Of a stretch of DNA of 64,000 nt, positions 48,102-57,008 are shown piece by piece (positions within the stretch are counted from its first letter, which is position 1; each line of letters starts with the position of its first letter). The stretch is from Clostridia bacterium (GTDB lineage Bacteria > Bacillota > Clostridia > Oscillospirales > Acutalibacteraceae), in NCBI GenBank assembly GCA_017439585.1, contig JAFSIV010000016.1, forward strand, positions 1 through 64,000. Direction: 5' to 3'. A program made the translations under genes and the position numbers. Below the pieces are notes generated by a model. The model worked only from the letters and a program-made list of their open reading frames with translations, had not been told where the DNA came from and ran no database searches.

Positions 48102-48311
48102 ATGAACTACTGTTATCAAAGAATTAGAGATTTGCGCGAGGATAATGATAAAACACAGGCGGATATTGCAAAATTGCTCGATGTTCATTTAACCCAGTAT
48201 AGAAGATGGGAACTAGGCGAAACCGAGATACCTGTTCATAAATTGATAGAGTTATGTGAATTTTATAAGGTGTCTGTGGATTATATTTTAGGTATTAACA
48301 ATAAAGTATAG
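48102..48311 (+). CDS. small XRE-family regulator
   Basis: At 69 residues it is a lone helix-turn-helix: 'IRDLREDNDKTQADIAKLL', 'LTQYRRWELGETEIPVHKL', 'LCEFYKVSVDYILG'. The ATG at 48102 has AGAGGTGAT. No partner gene (toxin or transporter) is next to it, so its target beyond its own promoter is unknown. Confidence 0.9.
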   Translation: MNYCYQRIRDLREDNDKTQADIAKLLDVHLTQYRRWELGETEIPVHKLIELCEFYKVSVDYILGINNKV

Positions 48312-48334
48312 TAGGGGACGACCATTGGTCGTCC
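48311..48334. repeat. short palindromic repeat
   Basis: GGACGACC-att-GGTCGTCC preceded by GTAGG. It belongs to the family also seen at 34871, 48637 and 48733. It begins at the last base of the XRE gene's stop codon. Confidence 0.6.
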
Positions 48335-48770
48335 GTTAGTTTTATATTCACAATTTAATAAGATTGAAATTTTACATTGTCGCTCGTGCCGCGACTGGCA
48401 CACCCTTTCTTATGTGGGCGAAAAGAAAGGGTGAAAAGATTCGCCTGAGGGGGAATTTCGATTTTCCCCCTTGTGTTGTCGGGAATATAATTTGTGCTAA
48501 ATTTCCTTTCAACAACCGCCTTCGGCTTCAATGAAAGGCGGTTTGTACTGTTTTGAAGTTTATTCGCCGACAACACCACCCCCTTAAACGACAAGGGCGT
48601 TGCCCTTGACCTTTTAAAAAACAATTTTTATTATATAGGGTACGGATTTATCCGTACCGAAAACGGAAAGCATAAATAACTTACCTGCAAAAACATTTTA
48701 CATTTGCAGAATAAAAATCAAATTGGTATACCGTAAGGACGACCATTGGTGTCCGTTGTTTGTTGTATAA
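48335..48770. repeat. repeat-rich intergenic stretch
   Basis: No gene is supported here. GGTACGGAT-tt-ATCCGTACC (48639-48658) and GGACGACCATTGGTGTCC (48738-48755) are further members of the palindrome family. The stretch 48360-48610 has runs such as 'gggggaatttcgattttccccc' and AAAGGCGGTTTG, in the style of repeats scattered through related genomes. An open frame on the minus strand (48355-48624) has no ribosome site and odd composition. Confidence 0.45.
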
Positions 48771-48772
48771 CA

Positions 48773-48805
48773 AAAAGCTCTTGATGAATTTCATCAAGAG
48801 CTTTT
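48773..48805 (-). terminator. terminator of serS
   Basis: AAAAGCTCTTGATGA pairs perfectly with TCATCAAGAGCTTTT; the minus strand ends in T. It lies 15 bases past the serS stop. Confidence 0.9.
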
Positions 48806-48820
48806 AAAATTTTAAGTTGA

Positions 48821-50110
48821 TTATTCAATAATTTCTTTTCCGCCCATATAAGGTCTTAAAGCCTCAGGAATTAAAACGGAATATTTTTCACCGTCGAAAC
48901 GGAGGTTGTTTTCCAAGAAAGCAATAAGCATACGAGGAGGAGCAACAACGGTGTTATTAAGGGTATGAGCTAAATATTTCTTACCGTCTGCACCTTTTAC
49001 TCTGATACCTAAACGGCGAGCCTGAGCATCACCCAGATTAGAGCAGGAGCAAACCTCAAAATATTTTTGCTGTTTCGGACTCCAAGCCTCAACATCATAG
49101 GATTTAACTTTTAAGTCTGCAAGGTCGCCTGTGCAGCATTCGAGGGTTCTGACAGGGATATCCAAGCTTCTGAAAAGCTCTACTGAATAGCTCCACATTT
49201 TATTAAACCATTCCATACTTTCCTCAGGCTTGCAGATAACTATCATTTCCTGCTTTTCGAATTGGTGAATACGGTAAATACCGCGTTCCTCAATACCGTG
49301 AGCGCCTTTTTCCTTGCGGAAGCAAGGAGAATAGCTGGTTAAAGTCAGAGGAAGGGTTTCCTCAGGGGTTATGGTATCAATGAATTTGCCTATCATAGAA
49401 TGCTCAGAGGTTCCGATAAGATAGAGGTCCTCGCCCTCAATTTTATACATCATAGCATCCATTTCTTCGAAGCTCATAACACCTGTTACAACATTGCTTC
49501 TAATCATAAAAGGAGGAATACAATAGGTGAAGCCTTTGTCTATCATAAAGTCGCGCGCATAAGCGGTAACAGCAGAATGAAGTCTTGCAATATCGCCCAT
49601 AAGATAATAGAAACCTTCGCCTGCAACTCTGCCGGCGGATTCTTTATCAATACCATTGAATATTTGCATAATATCGGTGTGATAAGGGATTTCAAAATCG
49701 GCCTTAGTTTGTTCGCCGTATTGCTTAACTTCAACATTCTCGCTATCGTCTTTACCTACAGGAACGCTTTCGTCAACAATATTCGGTATCTTCATTTGAA
49801 TATCTAAAACCTTTTTAGAAAGCTCGGTTTCTTTTTCTTCTAGCGCTTTAAGCTCAGCCGCTTGCTCATTTACAAGCTTTTTCATTTCCTCAGCTTCATC
49901 GCGCTTGCCCTGAGCCATTAAGAAACCGATCTGTTTACTAACTTTATTGCGGTTAGCTCTAAGCTCGTTTGCACGGTTGTTAGCGGCGCATTTTTCTCCA
50001 TATAACTCGATAATTTCGTCAACCAATGGCAATTTATTATCCTTAAACTTGCGTTTAATGTTTTCTTTAACTAATTCGGGGTTTTCGCATATAAATTTAA
50101 TATCTAACAT
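48821..50110 (-). CDS. serS: seryl-tRNA synthetase
   Basis: The 429-residue class II synthetase has an N-terminal coiled-coil arm (about 25-105, 'ELRANRNKVSKQIGFLMAQ') that grips tRNA-Ser, then motif 2 'SPCFRKEKGAHGIEERGIYRIHQFEK' and motif 3 near the end ('HTLNNTVVAPPRMLIAFLEN', with the usual R). The start at 50110 (MLDIKFI) has GAGGAGAG upstream. Confidence 0.97.
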   Translation of the reverse strand: MLDIKFICENPELVKENIKRKFKDNKLPLVDEIIELYGEKCAANNRANELRANRNKVSKQIGFLMAQGKRDEAEEMKKLVNEQAAELKALEEKETELSKKVLDIQMKIPNIVDESVPVGKDDSENVEVKQYGEQTKADFEIPYHTDIMQIFNGIDKESAGRVAGEGFYYLMGDIARLHSAVTAYARDFMIDKGFTYCIPPFMIRSNVVTGVMSFEEMDAMMYKIEGEDLYLIGTSEHSMIGKFIDTITPEETLPLTLTSYSPCFRKEKGAHGIEERGIYRIHQFEKQEMIVICKPEESMEWFNKMWSYSVELFRSLDIPVRTLECCTGDLADLKVKSYDVEAWSPKQQKYFEVCSCSNLGDAQARRLGIRVKGADGKKYLAHTLNNTVVAPPRMLIAFLENNLRFDGEKYSVLIPEALRPYMGGKEIIE

Positions 50111-50171
50111 TTTAACTCTCCTCAAAGGAAATTTTTACATCAATTTAGTATAGCATAGCAAGGATATTTTG

Positions 50172-50777
50172 TCAAACTATATCATAAGCCTCAACAATAC
50201 CGCTTTTATGGTAAAGCGAGGGGGTTATTAAGATAGAATAACCTCTGCCGCAATCAGCAGTCCATTCAACCGGCTTATGCTGAGGAACTGCGGTAACACC
50301 TAAAAGCATCATAATAGCACCGCCGTGCATTATAACCGCTGATTCTGAAATTCCTTTATTTAACATATCTATAACAATTTCATTAAGACCCAAGCAAAGT
50401 CTTTTAATAAAATCGGAGTTGCTTTCGCCGTTTGGAGTAGAATCAAGTCTGCCTGATGCCCAAGCGGTAAAATTAGGGTTAATTTCAAGCTCTGAGGCAG
50501 TTTTACCCTCAAAATCACCAAAGTCATATTCCTTTAAATTATCAACAGGGATTATAGGCATATCGGGGTATAGCACCGAGGCAGTTTGGCGGCATCTAAG
50601 CAAGGGACTTGAATAAACCGCTTGAACGCTAGGGTATTCAATATCGCTTTTTAAAAGTCTAAGCTCGTTTAAACCCTCAGGGGATAGAGGTATATCGGTT
50701 TTAGAGCCGATATATTGCCCTAAAATATTGGCATCAGTAGCACCGTGCCTTATAAGATGTATTTTTAATGTTTTCAT
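50172..50777 (-). CDS. histidine phosphatase family protein
   Basis: The 201-residue protein has the active-site IHLIRHGATDAN, 'YSSPLLRCRQTASVL', 'EYDFGDFEGKTASEL' and a late 'VIMHGGAIMMLL' with the second catalytic His. It may be a phosphoglycerate-mutase-like or alpha-ribazole (CobC-like) phosphatase; the substrate is not clear. The ATG at 50777 has TTGGAGTG and overlaps hemW by four bases, so the two are coupled. Confidence 0.88.
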   Translation of the reverse strand: MKTLKIHLIRHGATDANILGQYIGSKTDIPLSPEGLNELRLLKSDIEYPSVQAVYSSPLLRCRQTASVLYPDMPIIPVDNLKEYDFGDFEGKTASELEINPNFTAWASGRLDSTPNGESNSDFIKRLCLGLNEIVIDMLNKGISESAVIMHGGAIMMLLGVTAVPQHKPVEWTADCGRGYSILITPSLYHKSGIVEAYDIV

Positions 50778-51859
50778 TCTAAACACTCCAAAAGTTCGGA
50801 AATAATTGCGTTTGAAACCAGCATACCGTTATTGGTAAGAGAAATTTTTCGGTTTTCGATTTTCATAAGCCCGTTTTTTTCAAAGATTTTGCATTTTTCC
50901 ATAAAGCTTTGAGGAAAATCACCGCTTATGCCTTCGGCAAGTCTTAATCCAAGCATAATATATTCGTCTTGTTTCCCACCGAAATCATCAAATATCGGCT
51001 CGTTTCCTTTTATAAAGCCTTTAAGGTCTTTTGGGTAGAAAAAACGCTTGTTATCTATAAACGAATGAGCTGCCGCGCCTATACCTAAATATTCGTAAAG
51101 CTTCCAGTATTTAGTATTATGGCGGCTTTGAAAATCTGTTTTGCAGAAATTTGATATTTCATAATGCTTATATCCTTTTTTCTCTAAATATTCGCTCATA
51201 AAGAGATATTGTTCGGCAACCGAGTCCTCGTCGGGTAAATTTAAACTGTCTTTCAATTTATAAAAAACCGTTTTCTCTTCGATTTTTAATATATAAGACG
51301 AAATATGCTCAGGCTTTAAGCTTAATAATAAATCAAGACTTTTTCTAAGAGAAGAAATATCGGAATCTGGAAGACCTATCATAATATCAAGCGAAATATT
51401 ATTAAAGCCTAAATCTCTTGCAAGTTTAACCGAGTTTATAGTATCTAAGGCAGTGTGAGTTCTGCCTAAAACTTTAAGCTCTGAATTAATTCCGCTTTGC
51501 ATACCGATAGAAAGCCGGTTAAAGCCCGATTTTTTAGCATATTTTAAAATATTATTAATATCGCCTGACGGATTTAACTCTAAGGTTATTTCGCTGTTTG
51601 GCAAAATATTAAAATTTTCGGTTATACTGCTCATTATTTCGGGCAGACGATAGGATAAAAGACTTGGTGTTCCTCCACCGAAATAAATAGTATCAATGGG
51701 GCGGTCAAATTTGCCGCCCCATTGTTTTATTGACCTTATCAAAGCATCTTTATAACTATCCAAAAGCTCGTCAGTTATAAATGAGGAATAAAAGTCGCAA
51801 TATTTACATTTTTTAACGCAAAACGGAACATTTATATAAAGACCTGCGTTATTATGCAA
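50774..51859 (-). CDS. hemW: HemW-like radical SAM protein
   Basis: At about 361 residues, it has 'YINVPFCVKKCKYCDFYSS' (the C-x3-C-x2-C iron-sulfur motif), TIYFGGGTPSLL, 'LELNPSGD', 'RLSIGMQSG' and a C-terminal domain with 'HNTKYWKLYEYLGIGAAAHSF'. HemW is a heme chaperone, long mistaken for coproporphyrinogen oxidase. No ATG precedes the motif without running into pduL; TTG at 51859 with GGTG upstream is the best start, GTG at 51868 an alternative. It overlaps pduL. Confidence 0.88.
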   Translation of the reverse strand: MHNNAGLYINVPFCVKKCKYCDFYSSFITDELLDSYKDALIRSIKQWGGKFDRPIDTIYFGGGTPSLLSYRLPEIMSSITENFNILPNSEITLELNPSGDINNILKYAKKSGFNRLSIGMQSGINSELKVLGRTHTALDTINSVKLARDLGFNNISLDIMIGLPDSDISSLRKSLDLLLSLKPEHISSYILKIEEKTVFYKLKDSLNLPDEDSVAEQYLFMSEYLEKKGYKHYEISNFCKTDFQSRHNTKYWKLYEYLGIGAAAHSFIDNKRFFYPKDLKGFIKGNEPIFDDFGGKQDEYIMLGLRLAEGISGDFPQSFMEKCKIFEKNGLMKIENRKISLTNNGMLVSNAIISELLECLE

Positions 51860-52424
51860 GGATTTCACCAGTGCAGCTGCCGGGAACACAAGCGGCATTA
51901 GCTTCGTCAGTATCAATATGCATAGCAAGAGCATAGCTATCGCTAACACGGGCTATAACATCGGCAAAAATAAGAGCTCTGCCTTCGGTTGAGATTTTAA
52001 CCTCAACGATTTGCTTATCAGAAATACCGTATTTAGCGGCATCAGCAGTAGTCATATGTATATGACGCTTAGCAGCGATAACACCCTCGGCAATTTCGAT
52101 TTCGCCGTTAGGACCTATGATTTTGCAGGTTCCGCTTTCCTTAATATCGCCCGACTCTCTGATAGGAGCAGTAACACCGATAGAGCGAGCATCGGTTAAG
52201 GATAATTCAACCTGAGTATCAGGACGAACAGGACCTAAAATAGAAGCCTTTATAGAGCCCTTAGGACCTACGATAGTAACCTTTTCTTCGCAAGCGAACT
52301 GACCGGGTTGAGATAAATCCTTTTTGTTTGTAAGCTCATAGCCCTCGCCGAAAAGAATATCTAAGTCCTTGCGGGAAACATGGATATGACGAGCTGAAAT
52401 TTCAACTAAAACTTCCTTTTTCAT
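51852..52424 (-). CDS. pduL: phosphate acyltransferase PduL
   Basis: The 190-residue protein has two beta-barrel halves with the zinc-binding 'VEISARHIHVSRKDLD' and 'AAKRHIHMTTADAAKYG', and 'QPGQFACEEKVTIVGPKG'. It converts acyl-CoA and phosphate to acyl-phosphate (acetyl or propionyl). It lacks the N-terminal microcompartment-targeting helix and no shell genes are near, so it is probably the cytosolic phosphotransacetylase of this organism. Confidence 0.93.
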   Translation of the reverse strand: MKKEVLVEISARHIHVSRKDLDILFGEGYELTNKKDLSQPGQFACEEKVTIVGPKGSIKASILGPVRPDTQVELSLTDARSIGVTAPIRESGDIKESGTCKIIGPNGEIEIAEGVIAAKRHIHMTTADAAKYGISDKQIVEVKISTEGRALIFADVIARVSDSYALAMHIDTDEANAACVPGSCTGEILA

Positions 52425-52505
52425 TTTAAAATCTCCTTTTAAATTTATAACATTATAATTTTAACACAATTTTACAGTATTTCAAGTAAAATATTAAAAT
52501 TAATA

Positions 52506-53489
52506 TTAATTTTTTGGTTTTATTTTTGAAAGAGGATTAGAGTCCACCGCGTGTTTTATCTGTTTATCGGAAACATGGGTGTAAATCTGGGTTGTTCCAA
52601 GGCTTGCATGCCCTAAAATATCCTTCAAAACCCGGATATCAACATTTCCGTGTTGATACATAAGGGTGGCGGCTGTATGACGAAGCTTGTGGGTTGAATA
52701 GCCCATACCTCCGAGTCCCGATTTTTCAAGATAGGTTTTAACTATATGCTGAACGGTTTTATTGCTTATTCTTCTATGATTTCGGCTAATAAAGAGAGCG
52801 TTTTTTTCGGTTACGGGGAGATTATCGCGCGGTCTTACGGCAAGATAATCATTTATAGCATTAATGCAGGCCTCGTTTAAATAAACTATTCTTTCTTTGT
52901 TTCCTTTGCCCGTAACCGTCATAGTATTATCGCTTTTTATATCGTTTATATTTAAAGAGCAGAGCTCAGAAAGACGCAAACCGCAGTTTAAAAACAGGGT
53001 TAAAATGCAAAAATCGCGTTTTGCATTGTTGCCTTCAACCGAATTTAAAAGCTCAATAGAGTCCTCTAAGGTTAAATGTTTAGGTAAGCTCTGTTTAACC
53101 TTTGGCGATTCTAATAAAAGGGCGGGGTTTTGGTCTATTTGGTGGGTATTAGCAGAAAGATATTTAAAAAATATTCTAAGGGTTGAGGTTTTTCGGGCTC
53201 TTGCTGCTGTATGGTTATCTCGCTCATTTTTGCAAAACACCAAAAAAGAATAGAGGTCTGAGGTGGTTATGGTTTTAATAAGCTCAATATCAACCGAGCT
53301 AATATCAATTTTCTCAAAAGGAGTATCCTTAGGTACCATACCTTTTTGCATTAAAATATATCGGAAAAATATTAAAAGGTCGCAGTAGTATTCATTAACC
53401 GAGAGGGCGGATTTTCCTTTAATAGCCTCGTTATAGGTTAAAAAATCCCTTATAACATCGGGTAAATTTTGCAAAACTTCAAGCTTCAT
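52506..53489 (-). CDS. tyrosine recombinase (XerC/XerD-like)
   Basis: The 327-residue protein has an N-terminal SAM-like domain (about 10-125) and a catalytic domain with the first Arg in 'LNCGLRLSELCSL', Lys in 'GKGNKERIVYL', HKLRHTAATL (H-x-x-R), GHASLGTTQIYTHV (His and the Tyr nucleophile). All catalytic residues are present. It stands alone without cargo, so it may be a chromosome-dimer resolvase rather than a mobile-element integrase. Confidence 0.9.
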   Translation of the reverse strand: MKLEVLQNLPDVIRDFLTYNEAIKGKSALSVNEYYCDLLIFFRYILMQKGMVPKDTPFEKIDISSVDIELIKTITTSDLYSFLVFCKNERDNHTAARARKTSTLRIFFKYLSANTHQIDQNPALLLESPKVKQSLPKHLTLEDSIELLNSVEGNNAKRDFCILTLFLNCGLRLSELCSLNINDIKSDNTMTVTGKGNKERIVYLNEACINAINDYLAVRPRDNLPVTEKNALFISRNHRRISNKTVQHIVKTYLEKSGLGGMGYSTHKLRHTAATLMYQHGNVDIRVLKDILGHASLGTTQIYTHVSDKQIKHAVDSNPLSKIKPKN

Positions 53490-53653
53490 AAATTAAACCT
53501 CAAATAAATTTTTATCGCATATAAATAATATCACTTTTAAAGAGAAAAATCAATCTTAATAAATTCTTAAAGATTTATATGCTTTCTTTTTAAAATCTTT
53601 TTATGTATAATGATTGTAGTTAGTTGAAGTTAAGGTTTTGGGGGACTGAGAAA

Positions 53654-54355
53654 ATGAACACTATTTTAATTTGCGATGATGAAAAGGATATTGTTAATGC
53701 TCTTAGAATCTATCTTGAAGCCGAGGGGTATAATACCGTTTTGGCTTATAACGGCTTAGAAGCCATAGAAAAGGTCAAAGAAAATAATATAGAGCTTTGT
53801 TTAATGGATATTATGATGCCTTTGTGCGACGGGATAACCGCTATGGCAAAAATTCGCGAATTTTCAAATATTCCTATTATTCTGCTAACCGCAAAAAGCG
53901 AGAATACCGATAAAATTTTAGGACTTAATGTCGGCGCAGATGACTATGTAACAAAGCCTTTTAATCCGGTTGAGCTGATGGCTAGGGTGCGCTCGCAGCT
54001 TAGGAGGTACACCAAGCTTGGCGGAAGCAAATCGGAAAAGAGCGATAGCTATATAATCGGTAATATCGAGCTTAATGATAATTCCAAACAGGTTGCGGTT
54101 GACGGTGAAATTATAAGCTTAACACCAACCGAATTTGAAATACTTAAACTTTTAATGCAAAATGCAGGAACGGTTTTATCACCCTCTGAGATATATCGCA
54201 GAGTCTGGAATGATGAAGCCTACGGCGGTGAGGGCACTGTTGCGGTACATATAAGACATATCAGAGAAAAAATAGAAATTAATCCTGCCGAGCCCCGTTA
54301 TTTAAAGGTTGTTTGGGCACATGGATATAAAATGGAAAGGGATGGCATGAAATGA
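53654..54355 (+). CDS. OmpR/VanR-type response regulator
   Basis: The 233-residue protein has a receiver domain (acidic pair in 'ILICDDEKDI', phosphorylated Asp in 'LCLMDIMMP', Lys in 'VTKPF') followed by a winged-helix DNA-binding domain ('LTPTEFEILKLLMQNAGTVLSPSEIYRRVW'). The ATG at 53654 was chosen over an upstream frame because it begins the receiver strand. The stop overlaps the kinase start (ATGA). Confidence 0.95.
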   Translation: MNTILICDDEKDIVNALRIYLEAEGYNTVLAYNGLEAIEKVKENNIELCLMDIMMPLCDGITAMAKIREFSNIPIILLTAKSENTDKILGLNVGADDYVTKPFNPVELMARVRSQLRRYTKLGGSKSEKSDSYIIGNIELNDNSKQVAVDGEIISLTPTEFEILKLLMQNAGTVLSPSEIYRRVWNDEAYGGEGTVAVHIRHIREKIEINPAEPRYLKVVWAHGYKMERDGMK

Positions 54356-56277
54356 AGCTAAGAGAAGTTTTAGGGCTTAAAATAACCGCCGTTATATTTT
54401 CTTATATTTCGGTTCTTATTTTGGTTATAAGTCTTTTTTCGGTAGCGGTTATGGGATATTATAAGTTTTATTTCAGCAGCGAAAAAATCGTGACCGAAGA
54501 AATTTTAACCGATATGGCTGAGAGTGAAAGCTATTATATTCATAACCTTTTGGATGAAAAAATGGAACTTGCCAAATATTATAAGGATAAAAACGTTTAT
54601 TTTTGTGTTACTAATTTAAAAACCGGAGAAATCTTAGAAACCAATTATAAAGACCAACCTTATATTGCCGAGGCTTCAACCGTTTACGGCGAGTATATCG
54701 AGGAAGAATTTGCAAGAGAAGACGGTGTAACAGCATTTAGAGACAAGCTTATTAATGAATATCAGGTTGATGTTTTTGTTGCTAAAAATATGACCAAAAG
54801 TGATTTATTTTCGGTAGTAAAGAAAATAATTTCGGTAGGCTATACGCTTAGGTATTATTTGGTGTTTATAGCTCTTATATCGTTAGCTGTATTTATATTT
54901 ACGGTTTGTTATCTTTTCTGCGCCGCAGGGCATATAAAATTTGGCAAAATCAAACGCAATTTTATAGATAGAATACCGCTTGATATCTTAACCGCCTTGC
55001 TTACGGGTATTTTCTTAGCGGTTTTTGTAATTGTTATAGAGTATTCTTATAATTTTGATGAAATCGGGTTAGCTATGATAATGTATGTGCCTTGCTCGGC
55101 ACTCTATTTTGTGGTGCTTGGATATTGTCTTAGCATTGCAACAAGAATAAAAACCAAAACGCTTTTTAAAAATAATGTTTTATATATTGTTTTTAAAAAA
55201 ATTATGAAATATATAAAAATTATATGGGATAGTGTATGGTATATTTTTTCAAATTTAGCATTGGCTTATAAAACTGTAATAGCTATTATAGCCGTTTGCT
55301 TTGCTGAATTTTTGTTTTGCTTGATATTTGGACTTGCAACATCAATTATTTTTTCTGAGTATTATATGCCTTATGCAGTTATATTCGGTCTTATACTTGT
55401 AAATTCAGTTCTTGTTTTGGCGGTCTTATATATCGCGGTTATATTGCAGAATATAAAATCTGGCGGAGAAAGAATTGCGAGAGGCGACCTTGACTATAAA
55501 ATAGATACTAGATTTATGTTTGGCGATTTCAAGAAATTTGCAATGTCGCTTAATAATATAAATGAAGGCTTGCAGTCTGCCATTAATGAAAAAATGAAAA
55601 GCGAGCGGTTTAAAACCGAGCTTATAACCAATGTTTCACACGATATCAAAACTCCTTTAACCTCAATAGTTAATTATGTTGATTTGCTTAAAAAAGAAAA
55701 AATTGAGAGCGCGGAAGCTAAAAAATATATAGACGTTCTGGATAGACAGTCGATAAGACTTAAAAAATTGGTTGAGGATTTAATGGATGCTTCAAAGGTT
55801 TCAACAGGTAATATTTCGGTAGAACTCACTAAATGCGATGCGGGTGTTCTTTTGAATCAGGCGCTTGCCGAGTTCGAGGAGAAGCTTAATAAGGCAAACA
55901 TTAAAACGGTTGTTGTTATGCCTGAGCAAAGCGTTAAAATCTTAGCCGACGGAAGACATTTATGGCGAGTTTTTGATAATCTGCTTAATAACATCTGCAA
56001 ATATGCTCTTGAAAACACAAGGGCTTATATAGATTTGAAGGTTATAGATAAAAAAGCGGTTATTTTGTTTAGAAATATTTCTAAATATGAGCTAAATGTT
56101 TCGGCAGAGGATTTAATGGAACGTTTTGTAAGAGGGGATACTTCAAGAAACACCGAGGGAAGCGGTTTAGGTCTGTCAATAGCTAAAAGTTTAGTTGAGC
56201 TTCAAAACGGAAATATGGAACTTTTTATTGACGGTGACCTCTTTAAAGCCGAGATAACCTTTGATGTTATAGATTAA
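54352..56277 (+). CDS. sensor histidine kinase (VanS-like, multi-helix)
   Basis: At 641 residues, it has an N-terminal helix, an outer loop of about 110 residues, then several further helices (about 165-185, 215-235, 245-270, 315-345 and 355-375), more than most such kinases. A HAMP-like segment follows, then the phosphorylated His in NVSHDIKTPLTS, an N-box around 'LWRVFDNLLNNICKYA' and GSGLGLSIAKSL. It pairs with the preceding regulator. The outer loop probably senses an envelope signal. Confidence 0.93.
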   Translation: MKLREVLGLKITAVIFSYISVLILVISLFSVAVMGYYKFYFSSEKIVTEEILTDMAESESYYIHNLLDEKMELAKYYKDKNVYFCVTNLKTGEILETNYKDQPYIAEASTVYGEYIEEEFAREDGVTAFRDKLINEYQVDVFVAKNMTKSDLFSVVKKIISVGYTLRYYLVFIALISLAVFIFTVCYLFCAAGHIKFGKIKRNFIDRIPLDILTALLTGIFLAVFVIVIEYSYNFDEIGLAMIMYVPCSALYFVVLGYCLSIATRIKTKTLFKNNVLYIVFKKIMKYIKIIWDSVWYIFSNLALAYKTVIAIIAVCFAEFLFCLIFGLATSIIFSEYYMPYAVIFGLILVNSVLVLAVLYIAVILQNIKSGGERIARGDLDYKIDTRFMFGDFKKFAMSLNNINEGLQSAINEKMKSERFKTELITNVSHDIKTPLTSIVNYVDLLKKEKIESAEAKKYIDVLDRQSIRLKKLVEDLMDASKVSTGNISVELTKCDAGVLLNQALAEFEEKLNKANIKTVVVMPEQSVKILADGRHLWRVFDNLLNNICKYALENTRAYIDLKVIDKKAVILFRNISKYELNVSAEDLMERFVRGDTSRNTEGSGLGLSIAKSLVELQNGNMELFIDGDLFKAEITFDVID

Positions 56278-56297
56278 GGGAGATTAAGGGAAATAAA

Positions 56298-57008
56298 ATG
56301 GCTAGTAAAAAATACACCCCTCGCCAAAGAGCGAGGAGACGGAAAATTATGATAAGACGAGCGGTTGTATTGCTGTTTACGGTTATTGTAACAATCGCAC
56401 TTATAAGCTCGGTTGTAGGCATTGCAAGTCTTATAAAAGGTATAGTTTATGATGAGGGTTTCACTCCTGCACCTTATGGCTCTAATCTTTCTAAAAAGGT
56501 GAAACAGGCAAAGGAAACCGAGATACCTGATTTTATTGAAGAGGACCTTATTCAAAAGCATTCAACTGCAAGAACGGGTATTCTTCTTTCGGATATCAAG
56601 CATGTTGTTGTTCATTATGTTGGAAACCCCGATACCACCGCACAGAATAACCGAGATTATTTTAATAAGCTAACAACCGATGTCAGCTCGCATTTTGTGG
56701 TAGGGCTTGACGGTGAGATTATTCAGTGTGTGCCTTTATATGAAAAATCGGCTGCAAGTAATGAGAGGAATAAGGATTCTATCTCTATTGAGGTTTGCCA
56801 TCCCGATAGCACAGGCAAATTTAATGAGGAAACATATAATTCGCTTGTGAAGCTCACTGCTTGGCTTTGCGATGAATTTTCACTTGACTATTCTTCTATT
56901 TTAAGGCATTATGATATTACAGGGAAACAATGTCCCAAATATTATGTCGAAAATCCTGATAAATGGGATAAATTTTTAGAAGATGTGGAAGATTTTATGA
57001 ATGAGTAA
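56298..57008 (+). CDS. membrane-anchored N-acetylmuramoyl-L-alanine amidase
   Basis: The 236-residue protein has a basic start (KKYTPRQRARRRK), one helix (about 22-48), then an Amidase_2/PGRP domain: zinc His in 'HVVVHYVGN', 'SSHFVVGLDGEIIQCVPL', 'ISIEVCHPD' and 'ILRHYDITGKQCPKYY' (zinc His and Cys). It should cut the bond between MurNAc and the stem peptide outside the membrane. It overlaps the next gene by eight bases. Confidence 0.92.
   Translation: MASKKYTPRQRARRRKIMIRRAVVLLFTVIVTIALISSVVGIASLIKGIVYDEGFTPAPYGSNLSKKVKQAKETEIPDFIEEDLIQKHSTARTGILLSDIKHVVVHYVGNPDTTAQNNRDYFNKLTTDVSSHFVVGLDGEIIQCVPLYEKSAASNERNKDSISIEVCHPDSTGKFNEETYNSLVKLTAWLCDEFSLDYSSILRHYDITGKQCPKYYVENPDKWDKFLEDVEDFMNE

Noticed and set aside
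48355..48624. 89-codon open frame on the minus strand
   Set aside because: No ribosome site, repeat-like sequence and composition unlike the neighbouring genes.
52506..53489. Integrase of an integrated element
   Set aside because: The catalytic residues are intact, but there is no excisionase, cargo or flanking direct repeat next to it, so a Xer-type housekeeping role is simpler.
45651..56277. A complete vancomycin-resistance (van) operon
   Set aside because: VanY-, VanR- and VanS-like genes are present but far apart, and there is no VanH, D-Ala-D-Lac ligase or VanX in the window.
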